Origin: Trichosphaerium sp. ATCC 40318 | Taxonomy: Eukaryota; Discosea; Flabellinia; Trichosidae | Direction: 5' to 3' | Assembly: GCA_038496445.1 (NCBI GenBank) | Contig: JALMLS010000093.1 | Location: 310,001 to 374,000, forward strand | DNA length: 64,000 bases | Part shown: positions 37,201-48,800 of the stretch, piece by piece | Position numbering within the stretch: position 1 is the first letter of the stretch | How the letters are laid out: each line of letters begins with the position of its first letter | Notes under the pieces: generated by a model | Seen by the model: only the letters and a program-made list of their open reading frames with translations | What the model was told of the DNA's origin: nothing | Databases searched by the model: none | Position numbers and translations under genes: made by a program

Positions 37201-39074
37201 CTCTGATTTCCACAACAACAGGAGGTTTAGGTGCATCTATTGTTCTTTTTTTGGTTTTTCGCTTTGGCGTTGGTGTTATCTGTTGTAACTTATAATCGTC
37301 TAGATTGTATCCGAACATGTTTGCGAGTTTGGTTGGTGTTATAGATGACTCACTCTTTACTGTAGTCGATGCCCCTAAAAAAATGTCAGCAACAGAAATC
37401 AAAGACATTGAACCAGCAGTACCTTTAGCGAGCAAGAAAATAATAACTGCTTCATTTTTTGCTGCAATAGCATAGAACAGCGGAGTATCTCCTCTATTGT
37501 TTGTAGCTTCTAGTGATGCGCCTTTTTCAAGAAGAATCTTTGCGTTTTCGATAGTACCACGTGCTGCTACCAAATGAAGTGCAGTTTCTCCGTCTTGATG
37601 ACACAGTTGAGTTTTTTTCTTTTTCGTTTATTGAGACGTACATGTAGTTTTTCCATCAGGTCCTAGTGTAGCTAGAGTATACTCAAAGACAAACATCCCT
37701 GGTTGATATGCATTATAAACTCCGTTACGTTGAGTGTAAAACTGAGAATTAGCTAATCATTAGTTAGTACAGATCCACAAACAAAAAAAAACCACGTGTA
37801 CATTGAAACTGTGTCCCTGGGAAAAGATTAGTTTGACTGTCGGTAGCATCCAATGGGCGATAGTAGATATCATCCATTGGTGTACCAATAGCTTTACAAA
37901 ACCGTGAGAATGTATAAAAAAGCAGTTTGCTGTACCCATAGGTTCCACATTGGTTGTTGTCTCTCTATAATACGTTACTAATACAGTATTGGAATATCCT
38001 TGCACTAGTGCGACAATTAACAGAATGATCTAGAGGAACAAATAAAACGCACCAGCTTGTACGAACATTCCTAATTTCATGGGATCGTCATAGACTGGCA
38101 TTTTTATTTTAGGAATAAAAGAAGTGTTAGCATTGTCTACCTCAACGGGTGTAATTTCGCTGTTGCTGTTTTCTTCGACAAAATATACACTGCAAGGAGG
38201 GATAAATCTTGCTCCTCCAATCATTTGAGCTAGTAGAATATTTAGAAAATTATAACTTCGTATCACGTGATAGAAATCAAAAGTGTAATAACCAACATGA
38301 ATAAATGATTTACGTTACTGACTGTACACTGAGTACCAAGTAAAAAACGTACTTGTTACAGACTCTCCACATTTTATTCTTGGGTGCGATAAGAATTCTA
38401 TACGAGGCGGCATTACACTACATCCTGTATTAACAGTCAGGGTTATGTAATAACTTGTAAACACTTTACCTATCCAATCACTTGCTGTTATTCTCACTTG
38501 TAATATCACCAACGGATTCGTGTTACCGTGCTATAACTCTTAAATGGAAGATACAAAACAAACAAGCGTACCATTTTATGACACACATAAAACTCAAGAA
38601 GACACTTCATGTCAGACTGAGTACCATTAAAAGTTTTTAGGCCTAAAATACTATTAGTTTATTACATTGGTTTAAACAGGTAGCAACGCTTACCTATCTG
38701 TAACGCATCATAGCAAGCGATTCCATGATAAAAATGTCTCTCGTACGGTGAAAGCGCAAATTCTAATGTTTAGAGCACGTGATTAAGAGAAAAACTTGAA
38801 AAACTAAAAAGTTCACCGTACTATCTTCTAACGACAACTGTCGCGTTGGATGGCTTTCTTTGGGTGTTATGACGCATATTACATAGTAATCCGCCTCGTT
38901 TAAGCTCTTGTTGGTCTAAACTAGCGTCAATACTATAAAAAAACAATCTCACGTTACCAGTCTGATTTGAGGTGGGTCCAAAAAAATTTTTGTACCACAA
39001 ATCTCGGTTCCACGGAAGTTTATGGGCGTTTGTATGTTGTCTGAAGAGAGTAATTCCGCAATGGGCTCAGACAT
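34202..39074 (-). CDS. Gene A, left copy: ankyrin-repeat protein
   Basis: Multi-exon gene (about 15-18 exons) starting MSEPIAELLSSDNIQTPINF at 39074. The N-terminal region, about 300 residues, is beta-rich and cysteine-bearing (QSDMKCLLEFYVCHKM, LVILQVRITASDWIG, SHPRIKCGESVT, MIGGARFIPPCSVYF, MKLGMFVQAG). Then come ankyrin repeats (DGETALHLVAARGTIENAKI, GDTPLFYAIAAKNEAVI), a basic/proline linker (PTPKRKTKKR), a coiled-coil or helical stretch (DDTLKKINKLVENLN), helical blocks (KKLQQISEEALAFISKF) and a mixed alpha/beta C-terminal part (VVIVQRTCYTE, VPVMVYTSNKH, LLWIGDSYGNE, IVVARWIDFDD). It ends LTLKMQWIANN, TAA at 34202. No signal peptide. The layout (beta modules, ankyrin, helical tail) recalls NF-kB precursors, but Rel signatures are absent. 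Unidentified; a recognition-plus-effector role is inference. Confidence 0.75.
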
Positions 39075-39274
39075 TTTCTTTATGCTTTGTATCTTGTAGA
39101 GAGACAGATAAATGGCTCTCAATAAGTCTCACGACTCGAGCCGTTTTTACTGCGACTTATCCATTAAAATGTGTACCTTTATTTCAAAAGGAACTATTAT
39201 AATAACGCAACCACAACACTTGGTATCACTAACAAACATTATGCTAAACACTAACATTAATTAGAAGCTTACAA
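39075..39274. promoter_or_regulatory. Shared promoter of genes A and B, left
   Basis: 200 bases between the divergent start codons of gene A (39074) and gene B (39275), conserved in the right arm at 45629-45836. The divergent pair is likely co-regulated. Confidence 0.55.
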
Positions 39275-40576
39275 ATGGCAAACGTTGAAGTGGGTAAATT
39301 GATTATAGACAGAGCCAACGACTTCAAGCAGTGGAATCCTTGCATACCTCCTCGATTTTTTGGTGGTACGTCGTACCGCTTATTGCTTTTACCGTAATTT
39401 GTTCATTCAATAAAATCTACTAGATGGAGATACGGCGCTTCATTGGGCTGCGTTGAACGGTGTTAAAACAATACTAATAGATAATATTGACAGAATAGAT
39501 GTTAACCACGCTAACAATAACGGTGAGACTCCATTACATTTAGCCGCGGCGAATGGAGACGTATGGATAATCAAGTTTCTTGTGGAAAAAGGCACGTGAT
39601 AATTTTTTTTCGTCTTTTTTTTCGCTTGAACCGCGATCTTAAAGTACTTTAGGCGCCAGGTCTAGTAAAACAAATAATGGCAAGACGCCTGAAGAAATCG
39701 CGAAACAAGCACACAGGGAAGACCCACAACTATTAGCGAAAATTCTACAAGCGTTATGGCCTTGTCCCGTGCGTAGAGAAATACAAGAACAACATCAAAT
39801 GAATCACCTCGCCACCGCAATGGCGACAAGCGACGATCCTATGGAATTCACAACAAACTGTAAGTTCACTGAAATACAAGAAAAACCCTGAGATGTGTTA
39901 ACAATTATTAGTTCCACCGCATGTCAAGGCGAATGAATCTAGCCCTGAAGAATGCAAGTACATGTACGCAAAAACGGTAACGCAAGTGAGGAATAAGGTA
40001 CGAACGACCTCTAAGAACAAAGTACACTGAAAGTTGTTGTAAACTAACTGTAACTTTAGTCACCAATTGTATGGAATAAAAAGGCTGTAGACAAAAATGA
40101 TGAAGAAAGGGAACCAATCACTTTTTCTTTACGTACAGGCGTAAATTACGAATGTTATGTTTCCGGCAATCCAAAACTCAAAAAAGATAAATTTGATGCT
40201 TGCTCTTTTTATTGTGCCGATGAAGGTATTAATAATGATCATGCACAAAATGGTCTTAAGATAAATCAGTGGTTCACTTGTGGTGAAGATGATGATAGCA
40301 TTGGGTATAATATTTTGCTTGCTTTCGCTTTTCCTGGAGAGTACTTTGCTACATTCCGGAACAAGGACACTAATGAAATAGTATGCTTGATTAAGATATA
40401 CGTTACAAGTTGTCGACCTGCCAAACACGTGGACACAAGTGATCATATTGTGATATGTACTTCCAAAACAGATATAAGAACAAAGCATGAAGAAAAAGTA
40501 AAGGAGTTGATAGTAAGTTGTTTTTTTTCTTTTTACTTACTTTTTGGTCTTTGACTTATTTCAAAAATAGGCTTAA
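39275..40576 (+). CDS. Gene B, left copy: short ankyrin protein
   Basis: Starts MANVEVGKLIIDRANDFKQW (ATG 39275). Ankyrin repeats follow over three exons (DGDTALHWAALNGVKTILID, NNNGETPLHLAAANGDVWII, KTNNGKTPEEIAKQA), then a linker and a C-terminal beta-rich domain (SPIVWNKKAVDKND, VNYECYVSGNPKLKKDKFDA, CSFYCADEGINNDHAQNGLK, YNILLAFAFPGEYFATFRNK, VCLIKIYVTSC) that may be Ig-like. One intron starts GGCACGTG (GC donor). The last junction leaves this copy with a short end (KELI then an early stop at 40574-40576), whereas the right copy reads on through a basic tail; this copy may be C-terminally truncated. Family of the C-terminal domain not recognised. Confidence 0.72.
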
Positions 40577-40822
40577 AAATGCGGCAAAGAAACAAAGAAA
40601 GTGCCCTTTAAAAAAACACTAGTAATTGCAACAGTTATTGATAGAAATGGATGCCCAGGACGAACACCAGCAAACACTTTCCAGCCTTTGATATGCGCCA
40701 CTTTCCGCAAGACATACCTGTCAATTGTGGAAAAAAACGCAGAGATAATAATAAGATTTATAAAAGCAACACTTTGTTTCGGTTATTTACAGCTCGCAAA
40801 CGATTAATTATTATGGGACACT

Positions 40823-42843
40823 TTACTTTTTCTTAAACCTTTTGGTAGCACGTGGACTATTACCCAAGTTACTTGCAGTGCGCTAGAAAAAAACAGAATA
40901 AGCACAATAAGGGATGCAAAAAAAAACCAGAAAATCAATCACGATAAAAAAATTAAAAGTTGTGTATTCTGTCGTCCACGTGAGAGCTACATCTAAACAT
41001 ACCTTTTTAAAACCTTTATTGTTCTTCTTAGGAGAAGGTTTTGCAGCAAAGAAAGAAGTTATACGCCCTTGAGTGCTACTTTTTCTTGTTTTCTTAAGTC
41101 TTGCAATACCTAAACAAAAAAAATCAATAATAGCTTCAACGAAGTGTCAAACGCCTCTTGAGATACAATTGCAAATTATACAATAATATATCGTTTGAGA
41201 TGGTTTACTAGCACATACCAGACTTAATTCTATCTTCCGAGAAGCCATTCTTTTCGCACATGAACTTCAAAATAGCTTCTTCGTCACATTCATCCCAAGA
41301 TACTTTACATTCCTCATCGACTTCAGGTTTCTACATTAAACCCCATTAGAACAAAACCCCTTTGATGTATTTTGTAGATAAACAAGACCTCTATACGTAC
41401 ACGAAAGTATTCTCTGATTTGTTCAAAAGGGTAGTATTCCGGAACCTTGTACTTTTGTTTATCAATCTTTTTTAGAATAGTGTCAATGTCGCCCCATTTT
41501 CTGATCAAGCTTAAAGCCGTCTTTGGTCCAATACCACGAATCTTTTCGCAATAATCACAACCAAGTAATATACATAAATCAATAAACTAAAACCAACAGG
41601 TAAGCCTTAAATAAAGGAAAACAACTGAGCATAAAAAAAAAAAGAAATAAAAAAGAGTAAAACATCAAAGGCGACTGCAAGGAACGGTAGGCCCTATACA
41701 CGCGAAATATTTTCTACCAATGACCAAGACACTGTTGATAAAGAATTCTTGATATAATTTCTAACAGAAAGTTCGTACCGAGTCCATTGTGATGCCAAAA
41801 CCCTCAAGAACTTTGTCCATATGAATTTCCATAACAGGCATTTTGCGAGCAGGACTGAAAGTTAAATGACGCAACAATAATGGTGTTCCAAGAGTAAGTG
41901 TATCCATATCTTCAGATCCAGCACCCCATACCTAATTTTAAACATCAAAAAAACGCGTTATTTCAAAGAAAAAAAAAAAGTTAAAACCTGTAATTTTTCA
42001 GCCTTAATGATGACATTATCGTACCTTTCCTTGTTGTACCATAACTGCACATTGTGCTTCAGCCTCACAAGGAGCCTAAGCGCCGTTAATAATACGCAAG
42101 GTTGCAAAAAACGGTTTTTTTAAAAATGTTCTTAACCGCTGTCTTTTATGTCGTACCTCGATAACTGGAATACCCATAAGGCGTAAAAGCGTCTTTGCTT
42201 GCTCATTGTGTTTTTTTGTTACTTTAACAGTTCTTTTGGCGGCTTTTTGAATTGCTTCTTTATCACCGAGGTCTTTTGCGTCAGCAAGCTCGTTTTGCGC
42301 TTTATTTCTTTTTTTCGTTCTTTTAGCGAGCTAGTATTCGCAAGTAAGTAAACTTGATTGCAGTACAATTAAACATTAAATGCTATCCCTTGACGCTATC
42401 ACATACCTCACCAGTCTTCAAAGAGAATGGTTTACCATCAAAAACGTAAGCAGGCTTAATTCCTGTTACAAGTTAGGTTTTTTTACGTCTTGAGCGTTAT
42501 AACGAACCATTTTCCATCATTCTAATAGATCTGTAGAACATACCAGACAAATGACTGTTTGTAACATTTAGAAGAAAAGTAACGTTAAAGCTTTCGTAAG
42601 TGCCTTGTAGGTTCTCCGTCAGCGTTTGTGAGGTTATATTGACCGCTATCATCGCTTCTTATTTGTATTAAAAATTGGTAGAGAACCATAGACGCGTCAA
42701 TAGCTACTTTACGGCCTACGACAATACGTTTTAATAAACAAATCGATTAGAAGAATCTAACCGAAATAATTTTTTATGTCATGCTCTTTTATAGCATCAG
42801 GCGCATGTTCGCGTATCAAATTAGTTAATCCAAGAATTCCCAT
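40823..42843 (-). CDS. FEN1: Flap endonuclease 1
   Basis: Structure-specific nuclease that removes 5' flaps in Okazaki-fragment maturation and long-patch base excision repair. It starts [20 protein letters not shown] at 42843, then [19 protein letters not shown] (active-site Asp) and EPTSHLSG, which is only obtained if a GC-donor intron (GCACTT...AACAG) is removed. Later blocks: [25 protein letters not shown]-type acidic active-site region near 42060, [39 protein letters not shown] and [14 protein letters not shown]-like. The C-terminal PIP box QGRITSFF binds PCNA, followed by a basic tail ending KRFKKK. It is complete and lies in the unique spacer of the inverted repeat. Confidence 0.92.
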
Positions 42844-43024
42844 GAGCAGTTGTTTGTATTCCCGCCAGTAAAGTCTTATTTAACAAAATCAAACTTGTTT
42901 CAGGATTTCAGTTGACCGAAAGAAAAACGTGCGTTCTCGCTTCAAAAAAAATACTATGGCGTAAGCTATGTCGATTGGCAACGCTTACGCATGTCGTTTA
43001 CTGTAAGTTGGTTACAAAATCTCA

Positions 43025-43662
43025 ATGGCAACGAAACTCAAGGTACCTGTTTCAAAACGTTTGCTAGTGCTAAGAAACACGATAAATAGATTCCCACCGA
43101 GAAATTGAAACGTTGCGGTCTGTTTCATCTTCCTATGGAGCTACAGCTTGATATCTTCGATTTAGACTTTCAGGTGTACATTAAGTTACCACTGTTATCA
43201 AAATACGCTGCAACAATGTCAAGGTTTGATGCTGATTTAAAAAAACACGGAAAATGGCAGCAAATCAGAACGGAGTACAGTCCAAGTTATGAAAATAATA
43301 TAAAGAATGGTATAATGTTGAAACAGCAATGTTTCTATATACATGGTAAGCTAGAAGGAGAGTACAGGGTATGGCATGAGAATGGTAACTTGTACAAGGA
43401 GTATTACTTTGTAAATGGTAAACGTGAAGGTGAATATAAACAATGGCTTTATGGAGGTCAGTTGTATAAACAATGCAATTATATTAATGGAAAAAGGGAA
43501 GGAGAATGTAAATGGTTTTATTGCAATGGTAAATTGTTTGAACAATGTACTTTTATCAATGGCAAACGTGAGGGATTCTATAAGGTGTGGCATGATAATG
43601 GGCAACTGTGGGAAAAAGTAAGATATGTTAATGGTAAAAAGCAACAGACATACCTAGTTTGA
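43025..43662 (+). CDS. F-box-like plus YwqK/MORN_2 repeat protein
   Basis: Exon 1 MATKLK (ATG 43025) joins over a GTACCT...AATAG intron to IPTEKLKRCGLFHLPMELQL. The F-box-like block LPMELQLDIFDLD and the PLLSKYAATMSRFDADLKKH block match the 21079 paralogue closely. Five YwqK-type repeats follow (VWHENGNLYKEYYFVNGKR, QWLYGGQLYKQCNYINGKRE, VWHDNGQLWEKVRYVNGKK). It ends QTYLV, stop at 43660-43662. Together with the decayed copies at both outer ends of the inverted repeat it suggests that an F-box/YwqK gene was part of, or next to, the duplicated unit. Confidence 0.82.
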
Positions 43663-44262
43663 CTGTATCACTGAAAAACGCCACAAGGTTATGCATACCT
43701 TGAATACACAGGTTAAATATTCACAATTAGTCTTTCTTGAAATGATCGCAAATACTTTCTGACAGAATACTGTGATTATGAAGCGCTGCATGAGACGATG
43801 GATATGGATATCCTAAAGCTACCTAAAGGAGACTGTGATGATAAATGGGAATGTTGGTTTGTTAAACACTACTACTTGGCTTGGAGTCAGCATGTTAGTA
43901 AAACAATAAACCAAACTTACAAAACAAAATTCTTGTAGTACTTCCTACAAAGCCCACTAGAGCACTTGACGATTAATGATGAAAGATTAAAATAAACATA
44001 TTGCGACTTCCTTAATAAATAGTGATCGAGGATTTTTGGAACACTTTGTTCGAAATCTGGTTCGAAAATTTTTTTTTTCGAACAAATTAGTACCAAGTGT
44101 GCCATAAACGCTAGTCCTACAAACTCAAGTAGGGGAGTATCTTAAGGGACCACAGTCAAAGCTTAGTCCAGTTCAAAAAATCACCAGCTTTATTCAATGT
44201 TTTTATCACGTGATACAAAAAAAAAAAAGGGTTCAGACGTGTACAGTCCGTAAATTTGAGTG
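43663..44262. other. Spacer with a coding-like fragment
   Basis: Between the YwqK gene and the right arm. Bases about 43765-43905 are open and coding-like on the plus strand (YCDYEALHETMDMDILKLPK, CDDKWECWFVKHYYLAWSQH) after a CTGACAG acceptor-like site, but no start or partner exon is seen; possibly a gene remnant. The remainder is AT-rich. Confidence 0.35.
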
Positions 44263-44273
44263 TGTTGCAATTA

Positions 44274-45628
44274 TTAGTGTTTTTTTAAAGGGCACTTTCT
44301 TTGTTTCTTTGCCGCATTTTTAAGCCTATTTCGAAATAAGTCAAAAACCAAAAAGTAAGTAAAAAGAAAAACAACGTACTCGTTTTGTGGTCCTCTTTTT
44401 CGATTCTTTCGCTCCTTTACTTTTTCTTCATGCTTTGTGCTTATATCTGTTTCGGAAGTACATATCACAATATGATCACTTTTATCCACTGTACAACCTT
44501 TGGCAGGTCGACAACTCGTAACGTATATCTTAATCAAGCATACTATTTCATTAGTGTCCTTGTTCCGGAATGTAGCAAAGTACTCTCCAGGAAAAGCGAA
44601 AGCAAGCAAAATATTATACCCAATGCTATCATCATCTTCACCACAAGTGAACCACTGATTTATCTTAAGACCATTGCCAGCATAATCATTATTAATACCT
44701 TCATCGGCACAATAAAAAGAGCAAGCATCAAATTTATCTTTTTTGCTTTTTGGATTGCCGTAAACGTCACATTTGTAATTTATGCCCTTACGTATAGAAA
44801 AGGTGATTTCTTTCCTGTTTCCCTTATTTTTGTCTACAGCCTTTTTATTCCATTCCATTGTTGCCTAAAGTTACATTTAGTTTACAACAACTTTCAGTAC
44901 TTTTTTCTTAAGAGGTCGTTCGTACCTTCTTCCTCACTTGCGTTACCATTTTTGCGTACATGTACTTGCATTCTTCAAAGCTAGTTTCAGTCGCCATGTC
45001 ATGTGGTGGAGCTAATAATTTTTAACGAGACCTCCTCCAGTTTTTCTTGTATTTCAGTGAACTTACTGTTTGTTGTGAATTCCATAGAATCGTCCCTTGT
45101 AGCCAATGGGGTGGTGAGGTGATTCGTTTGATGTTGTTCTTGTATTTGCGTTTCTGTATGCACAGGACAAGGCCATAACGCTTGTAGAATTGGGTATACG
45201 TTGCTGCTGTGGAAAACTTTCGCAATTTCTTCAGGCGTCTTGCCATTATTTGTTTTACTAGACCTGGCGCCTAAAGTACTTTAAGATCGCGGTTCAAGCG
45301 AAAGAAGACGAAAAAAAATTATCACGTGCCTTTTTCCACAAGAAACTTGATTACTGATAAGTCTCCATTCGCCGCGGCTAAATGTAGTGGCGTCTCACCG
45401 TTATTGTTAGCGTGGTTAACATCTATTCTGTCAATATTATCTTTAAGCAATTTTAAATCACCTCTCGAAGCAGCCCAATGAAGCAACGTATCTCCATCTA
45501 GTAGATTTTATTGAATGAACAAATTACGGTAAAAGCAATAAACGGTACGACGTACCACCAAAAAATGGAGGAGGTGCGTGAGCAGCTGCCTTCTTGACGA
45601 TTTCGGCTATAGCAAAAACGGTTGCCAT
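44274..45628 (-). CDS. Gene B, right copy: short ankyrin protein
   Basis: Mirror copy of the left gene B. The first exon is strongly divergent (MATVFAIAEIVKKAAAHAPP vs MANVEVGKLIIDRANDFKQW) although the sequence on both sides matches. The ankyrin exons are conserved (RSSKTNNGKTPEEIAK), the linker differs (VFHSSNVYPILQALWPCP), and the C-terminal domain is nearly identical (KFDACSFYCADEGINNDYAG, YNILLAFAFPGEYFATFRNK). After an AACGA|GTACGT donor the last exon reads LKNAAKKQRKCPLKKH, a basic tail ending at 44274. The left copy appears to lose this tail. It is divergent from gene A, right copy. Confidence 0.75.
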
Positions 45629-45836
45629 TGTGGAAGCTTCTAATTTATGTTAGTGTTTAACATTACGTTTGTTAGTGATACCAAGTGTTGTGGTTGCGTT
45701 ATTATAATAGTTCCTTTTGAAATAAAGTCACATTTTAATGGATAAGCCGCAGTGAAACGGTTCGAGTCGTGAGACTTATTTAGAACCATTTATCTGTCTC
45801 TCTACAAGATACAAAGCATAAAGAAAATGTCTGAGC
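45629..45836. promoter_or_regulatory. Shared promoter of genes A and B, right
   Basis: 208 bases between the divergent starts of gene B (45628) and gene A (45837), homologous to 39075-39274 in the left arm. Confidence 0.55.
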
Positions 45837-48800
45837 CCATTGCGGAATTACTCTCTTCAGACAACATACAAACGCCCATAAATTTCTACGGCAGCGACCT
45901 GTGCTCTCAAAAAAACTTTTTGGACCCACCTCAAATCAGACTGGTAACGTGAGATTGTTTTTTTATAGTATTGACGCTAGTTTAGACCAACAAGAGCTTA
46001 AACGAGGCGGATTACTATGTAATATGCGTCATAAAACCCCAAGAAAGCCATCCAACGCGACAGCTGTCGTTAGAAGATTATATTGACGCGGGTACGGTGA
46101 ACTTTTTAGTTTTTCAAGTTTTTCTCTTAATCACGTGCTCTAAACATTAGAATTTGTCACTGCGCCTTCACCGTGCGAGAGACGTTTTGATCGTGGAATC
46201 GCTACCTATAATACGTTACGGATAGGTAAGCGTTGCTATCTTTTTAAACCAATGTAATAAACTAATAGTATTTTAGGCCTAAAAACTTATAATGGTCCTC
46301 AGTCTGACATGAAGTGTCTTCTTGAGTTTTATGTGTGTCATAAAATGGTACGCTTGTTTGTTTTGTATCTTCCATTTAAGAGTTATAGCACGGTAACACG
46401 AAACCGCTGGTGATATTACAAGTGAGAATAACAGCGAGTGATTGGATAGGTAAAGTGTTGACAAGTTATTACATAACCCTGACTGTTAATACAGGATATG
46501 GTGTACTGGCACCTCGCATAGACAGAATTTCGCACCCAAGAATAAAATGTGGAGAGTCTGTAATAAGTACGTTTTTTATTTGGTACTCAGTGTACAGTCA
46601 GTAACGTAAATCATTTATCATTTCGTTATTTCACTTGTACACTTTTGATTTCTATCACGTGATACGAAGTTATAATTTTCTAAATATTCTACTAGCTCAA
46701 ATGATTGCAGGAGTAAGACTTATCCCTCCTTGCCGTGTATATTTTGTCGCAGAAAACGGACAATATCAATACAAACTGTACCAAAATACTAACGCTTCGA
46801 ACATTACTGATATACAAATGCCAGTCTATACCGTTCCCATGAAATTAGGAATGTTCGTAGAAGCTGGTGCGTTTTATTTGTTCCTCTAGATCATTCTGTT
46901 AATTGTTGTCGCAATAGTACAAGGCTATTCCGATACTGTAGAAGTAACGTACGAAATCGATAGGATAACCAATCCGGTAAATATGGGTACAGACACATTC
47001 TTTTTTGTGTCCCATTCTAACAGCGGTTTATAAAGATATCGATATCGCATATCAACCAATGGATCCCAACCAGCCTGAATACCCAATGACACAGTTTCAA
47101 TGTACACGTGGTTTTTTTTTTCTGCTTGTGAATCGTACTAACCAATGATTGATTAGATGCTTCTCCGTTTTACACTCAACACGGCGGAGTTAATTACAAT
47201 TATCAACCAGGAGGTTATCCGTTTGGGTATACTCTGGCTACACTAGGACATGATGGAAAAACTATACGTACGTCTCAATAAACGAAAAAGAAAAAAACTC
47301 AACTGTCAGCAAGATGGAGAAACTGCACTTCATTTGGTAGCAGCACGTGGTACTATCGAAAACGCAAAGATTCTTCTTGAAAAAGGCGCATCACTAGAAG
47401 CTACAAACAATAGAGGAGATACTCCGCTATTCTATGCTATTGCAGCAAGAAACGAAGGTGTTCTTATTTTCTTGCTCGGTAAAGGTACTGCTTCAATGTC
47501 TTTGATTTCTGTTGCTGATATTTTTTAGGGGCATCGACTACAGTAAAGAGTGAGTCATCTATAACACCAACCAAACTTGCAAACATGTTCGGATACAATC
47601 TAGACGATTATAAGTTACAACAGATAACACCAACGCCAAAGCGAAAAACCAAAAAAAGAACAACAGATGCACCTAAACCTCCTGTTGTTGTGGAAATCAG
47701 AGAACCTGTAGTCAAACCTGAAGTCAAACCTGTAGACAAACCTGACAAAAAGACAGTCATGAAAGATGTTGATGACACTCTAAAGAAGATTAACAAGTTG
47801 GTTGAGAACCTTAATAGTAGTATTAACAACGTAAAGCATAATAAGAAGCTATGTTCTCATATTGTAACCCGATTCAACAGCCTCAATGATATTTTACAAG
47901 GTGAGTAAAATTGCCTCAACCTCAGCCATAACTAACTTATTTAAACAGATGATGAAAAACAACGGATGATAAAAATATCAGAATCACCACTACCCTCTTT
48001 GAAGGAACTAAAGCAAATCAGCGAAGAGGCTCTTGCTTTTATCAGCAAGTTCACTAAAAACAACATGTTTGGAAAACTACTTTCTCTTCAATCAGCTAAC
48101 GATGACTTTTTTGTACTGAAGCAAATGCATTGTCTACTTTGTTACTAACAGCAGTTAGGATATGGACGACAGATTGACAGACACAGTTCAGACACTTTTG
48201 GTTGGTTCGCTCAGCTTGCCAAGCGACGGTGACGTAATGAGAGCGACATCACGTCATGAAGTGCAGGATATGTTTAGTAAGCTCCAAAAAGTGTATTCAA
48301 TCGTTTTGTTACTTACACATCGAACTAGTGCATAAAGAGGAGGGATTGATGTCAATGATCAAAGAAGACAAAGACCTTCAGTACACAAACTCGAACTTTT
48401 TTTCTTTTCACAGCCACAACCAGATATAATTACGCGAGTCGCTCTAATATTTCTCTAGACTTATCACGTGGCTTGATCCTCACCCAGAAAATAATGGTAT
48501 GTCTTTAAACCTTAAAGTCAAATTTTTTTTGCTTGTCACGTGTTTTCTTTTTTCATTTCTTTGCACAGATGCTTCCATAAAAAAGATTGTAAAGGATACA
48601 AAGAAAGTAGTTATCGTACAACGTACATGCTACACAGAAGTACGGATGAAAACAAAACGGTTTTTTAAATATTGGTTGTCTCCTCTAAACTCTTTCGATT
48701 TAGGTGTTCCAGGATCTCATGGCTTTCCGTTCTACGGCTAGAGATGTATCAGCTATGTGGCGTTGGGTATGAGGTCTTTCTAAGCTCATATACTGACACG

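Larger units (their letters stand above)
33850..40633. repeat. Left arm of giant inverted repeat
   Basis: This segment is repeated in reverse complement at 44263-51315. Matching landmarks: 40571-40633 vs 44263-44335; start codons of gene A at 39074 vs 45837; gene B at 39275 vs 45628; the block MADExTEEIEEKMDLIKK at 35105 vs 49745; and the AATCTATGGATTCAG block near 33905 vs 51221. Coordinate sums cluster near 84,850-84,950. Most of the arm is visibly near-identical, with local stretches of strong divergence. The inner boundary is sharp, at AATTGCAACA. Confidence 0.92.

Noticed and set aside
34202-39074. Gene A as an NF-kB precursor (Rel domain plus ankyrin)
   Set aside because: The order of beta modules followed by ankyrin repeats fits, but no Rel DNA-binding signature (such as the RFRYxCE block) is visible and the long alpha/beta C-terminal part has no place in NF-kB.
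44385-44984. 199-codon plus-strand ORF
   Set aside because: Antisense shadow of the right gene B, whose frame is the conserved one in both arms.
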